Assembly (NCBI RefSeq): GCF_019048865.1
Contig: NZ_CP077604.1
Span: 3,162,001 to 3,226,000, forward strand
Reading direction: 5' to 3'
Length of the DNA: 64,000 nucleotides
Origin: Aquihabitans sp. G128
Lineage (GTDB): Bacteria; Actinomycetota; Acidimicrobiia; Acidimicrobiales; Iamiaceae
Positions 62,478 through 64,000 of the stretch are shown here, piece by piece (position 1 is the stretch's first letter; every line of letters starts with the position of its first letter). The notes under the pieces are model-generated. The model did not search any database. It worked only from the letters and a program-made list of their open reading frames with translations, and was not told where the DNA came from. A program made the translations under genes and the position numbers.

Positions 62478-64000
62478 TCAGGTGCCCGACGCCAGGGCCG
62501 AGAGGAAGTTGGCGGCGAGGGGGGCGGCCACCGCGCCACCGAAGCCACCGTCCTCGACCAGCACCGCGAAGGCGATGTCGCCCTGGTAGCCCGTGAACCA
62601 GGCGTGGGTCTGGGGCGGGTCCTCGGTGCCGAACTCGGCCGTGCCGGTCTTGCCGAAGACGTCGCCGCCGGGGATGCCGAGCAGGGCGTTGCCGGTGCCG
62701 TCGGTGACCACGCCGCGCATGAGGTCCCGGAGCTGGGCCACTTTGTCGGCCGGCAGGGCCGCACCGGCGGCGTGGGGCTTGGCGGGGTCGACCACGAGCC
62801 GGGGCTGCAGGGACGAGCCGCTGGCCACCGAGGCCGTGGCCAGGGCCACCGCGAACGGGCTGGCCTCGACCTTGCCCTGGCCGATCATGTTGGCGGCGTG
62901 CTCGGTGGCGTCGCCGGTGGTGGGCACCGAGCCGCCGAACACGGGGATCCCGAGGTCGGGGAGCTTGCGGTAGCCGAGCAGGCTGGCGGTGATGCTGAGC
63001 TGGTCGGCGGTGATCTTGCTCGACTGGCCGACGAAGGCGGTGTTGCACGAGTCGGCGAAGTCCTTGCGGAACGGGACCGCGCCCAGCACCTCGCCGCCGG
63101 CGTTCTTGAACACCTTGCCGACGGTGACGGTGGCCGGGCAGTCGACCACGGTGTCGGGGGTGAGGCCGTTGACCAGCAGGCCCAGGGTGGAGGCCACCTT
63201 GAACGTGGAGCCGGGCGGGTACTTCCCGATCAGGGCGCGGTTGTAGGCGTCGCTGCCGGTGGGCCCGTTGGCCACGGCGAGCACGTCGCCGGTGCTGATC
63301 CGGATGGCCACCAGGGCGGAGGGGTTGGCCGTGCCGGCCAGGGTGGCATCGGCCACCGTCTGCACCCGCTGGTCGAGCGTGACGGTGACGTTCTTGCCGG
63401 GGACGGGCGGGAAGGTCTTGAGCGCTCGCGGCACCGCGCCCGGCGCCGTGGTGATGGCCTGCACGGTGACGCCGGGCGTCCCGGCCAGCACCGCGTCCTG
63501 CGAGGCCTGGAGGCCCTTGAGGCCGGTGACGTCGCCCGCCACCACACGACCCTTGGAGGCCGCCACGATCTCGGGCGTCGCCGTGCCGACCGTGCCGAGC
63601 AGCGCTCGGGCGTAGTTCTCCGGCAACCCGCTGCCGGCGCTCTCCTCCCGGAACACGGTGCCCGGGAGGGGCTGGATCTGGGCGCGGATCTTGTCGTAGT
63701 CGGCCCGCTCGAGGGTGACGACCTCGATGAACTGGTCCGGGCCGGCAGCCGCCACCTTGGCGACCAAGGCGTTCGGGTCCTGGGCGGTGAGGCCGGCGAC
63801 CGTGCGGGCCAGGCCCTCCGGATCGGTGGTGCGGCTCTTCTTGATCCCGACCACGACCTTGCCCTGCGCACCCACCAGCGCAGTGCCGGTGGTGTCGACG
63901 ATCTGCCCGCGGGTGGCCGCCACGCGGGCGACCTTCAGCCCCTCGTCGGGCTGCAGGCTGGGCTCGACCACCGCCGGGCTCCACCGCACCAGCCAGGTGC
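62478..64000 (-). CDS. Penicillin-binding protein (MecA-like N-domain transpeptidase), partial
   Basis: The window edge cuts the N-terminus; about 508 residues are visible. TWLVRWSPAVVEPSLQPDEG and GQIVDTTGTALVG mark the end of the MecA_N-type and the start of the dimerisation domain. The transpeptidase motifs are complete: SxxK in PPGSTFKVAST, SxN in DSCNTAFVG, and KTG in VFGKTGTAEFG. It is a class B cross-linking enzyme outside the cytoplasmic membrane, distinct from PbpA at 28451. The group with this N-domain often shows low penicillin affinity, but that cannot be inferred here. The GTG at 63987 is internal, not the start. Confidence 0.88.
   Translation of the reverse strand, partial: TWLVRWSPAVVEPSLQPDEGLKVARVAATRGQIVDTTGTALVGAQGKVVVGIKKSRTTDPEGLARTVAGLTAQDPNALVAKVAAAGPDQFIEVVTLERADYDKIRAQIQPLPGTVFREESAGSGLPENYARALLGTVGTATPEIVAASKGRVVAGDVTGLKGLQASQDAVLAGTPGVTVQAITTAPGAVPRALKTFPPVPGKNVTVTLDQRVQTVADATLAGTANPSALVAIRISTGDVLAVANGPTGSDAYNRALIGKYPPGSTFKVASTLGLLVNGLTPDTVVDCPATVTVGKVFKNAGGEVLGAVPFRKDFADSCNTAFVGQSSKITADQLSITASLLGYRKLPDLGIPVFGGSVPTTGDATEHAANMIGQGKVEASPFAVALATASVASGSSLQPRLVVDPAKPHAAGAALPADKVAQLRDLMRGVVTDGTGNALLGIPGGDVFGKTGTAEFGTEDPPQTHAWFTGYQGDIAFAVLVEDGGFGGAVAAPLAANFLSALASGT

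Overview
The window is 64 kb of very high-GC DNA with dense, often overlapping genes. It is most likely an actinomycete. The strongest marker is the conserved actinobacterial envelope and division block crgA / trpG / pknB-pbpA-rodA-pstP-fhaB-fhaA (about 25.4-33.9 kb). An acyl-CoA-rich gene content, a single PASTA kinase in the block and Thr-rich export linkers point to Acidimicrobiia (Iamia-like). That class assignment is inference.

Layout. 0-8 kb: the start of an ECF sigma factor, gluQ, an MFS exporter, azlCD, and the complete livHMGF branched-chain-type ABC operon. Its substrate-binding lipoprotein lies on the opposite strand across a terminator. 9.6-23 kb: an HNH protein, a CaiB/BaiF CoA-transferase, a coiled-coil protein, a CPA1 antiporter with a UBP zinc finger, an HMG-CoA-synthase-like/DUF35 plus thiolase pair, an MFS/TetR divergent pair, an acyl-CoA ligase and an acetyl-CoA acetyltransferase. 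23-34 kb: a VWA lipoprotein, a small zinc-ribbon membrane protein, a DnaA-box-like cluster, the division/signalling block and tRNA-Leu(CAG). 34-49 kb: an accessory, partly decayed stretch holding a broken BNR-type secreted protein, several frameshifted genes, an F420-type oxidoreductase, a DUF72-alkyltransferase-like fusion, a diguanylate cyclase, a ferritin-like protein, a LuxR ATPase regulator, a PQQ-repeat scrap and an intact IS481-family element. 49-64 kb: a tandem-TetR protein, a GH16 lipoprotein, ohr/ohrR, PAP2 and DUF1206 membrane proteins, an aldo/keto reductase, a two-gene redox operon, a GH1 beta-glucosidase and a partial penicillin-binding protein.

How the genes work together. PknB phosphorylation, reversed by PstP and read by FhaA/FhaB, would control peptidoglycan synthesis by PbpA/RodA and septation with CrgA. 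LivHMGF and the lipoprotein import a branched-chain amino acid or similar solute, while AzlCD exports it. Three unlinked transcription units for CoA-thioester or redox metabolism share a near-identical palindrome, TGACG-N3-CGTCA, at their promoters and probably form one regulon. Ohr and OhrR form a peroxide switch with a visible operator.

Two global features stand out. Many genes have a TAnnnT -10 box 6-9 bases before the start codon, meaning leaderless mRNAs, and this fixes several starts. Seven or more reading frames are broken by single-base indels, four of them in C/G runs, which looks like consensus error more than real decay, except around 34-35.5 kb. No gene-free stretch exceeds 300 bases. 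No CRISPR array, rRNA or prophage is visible.
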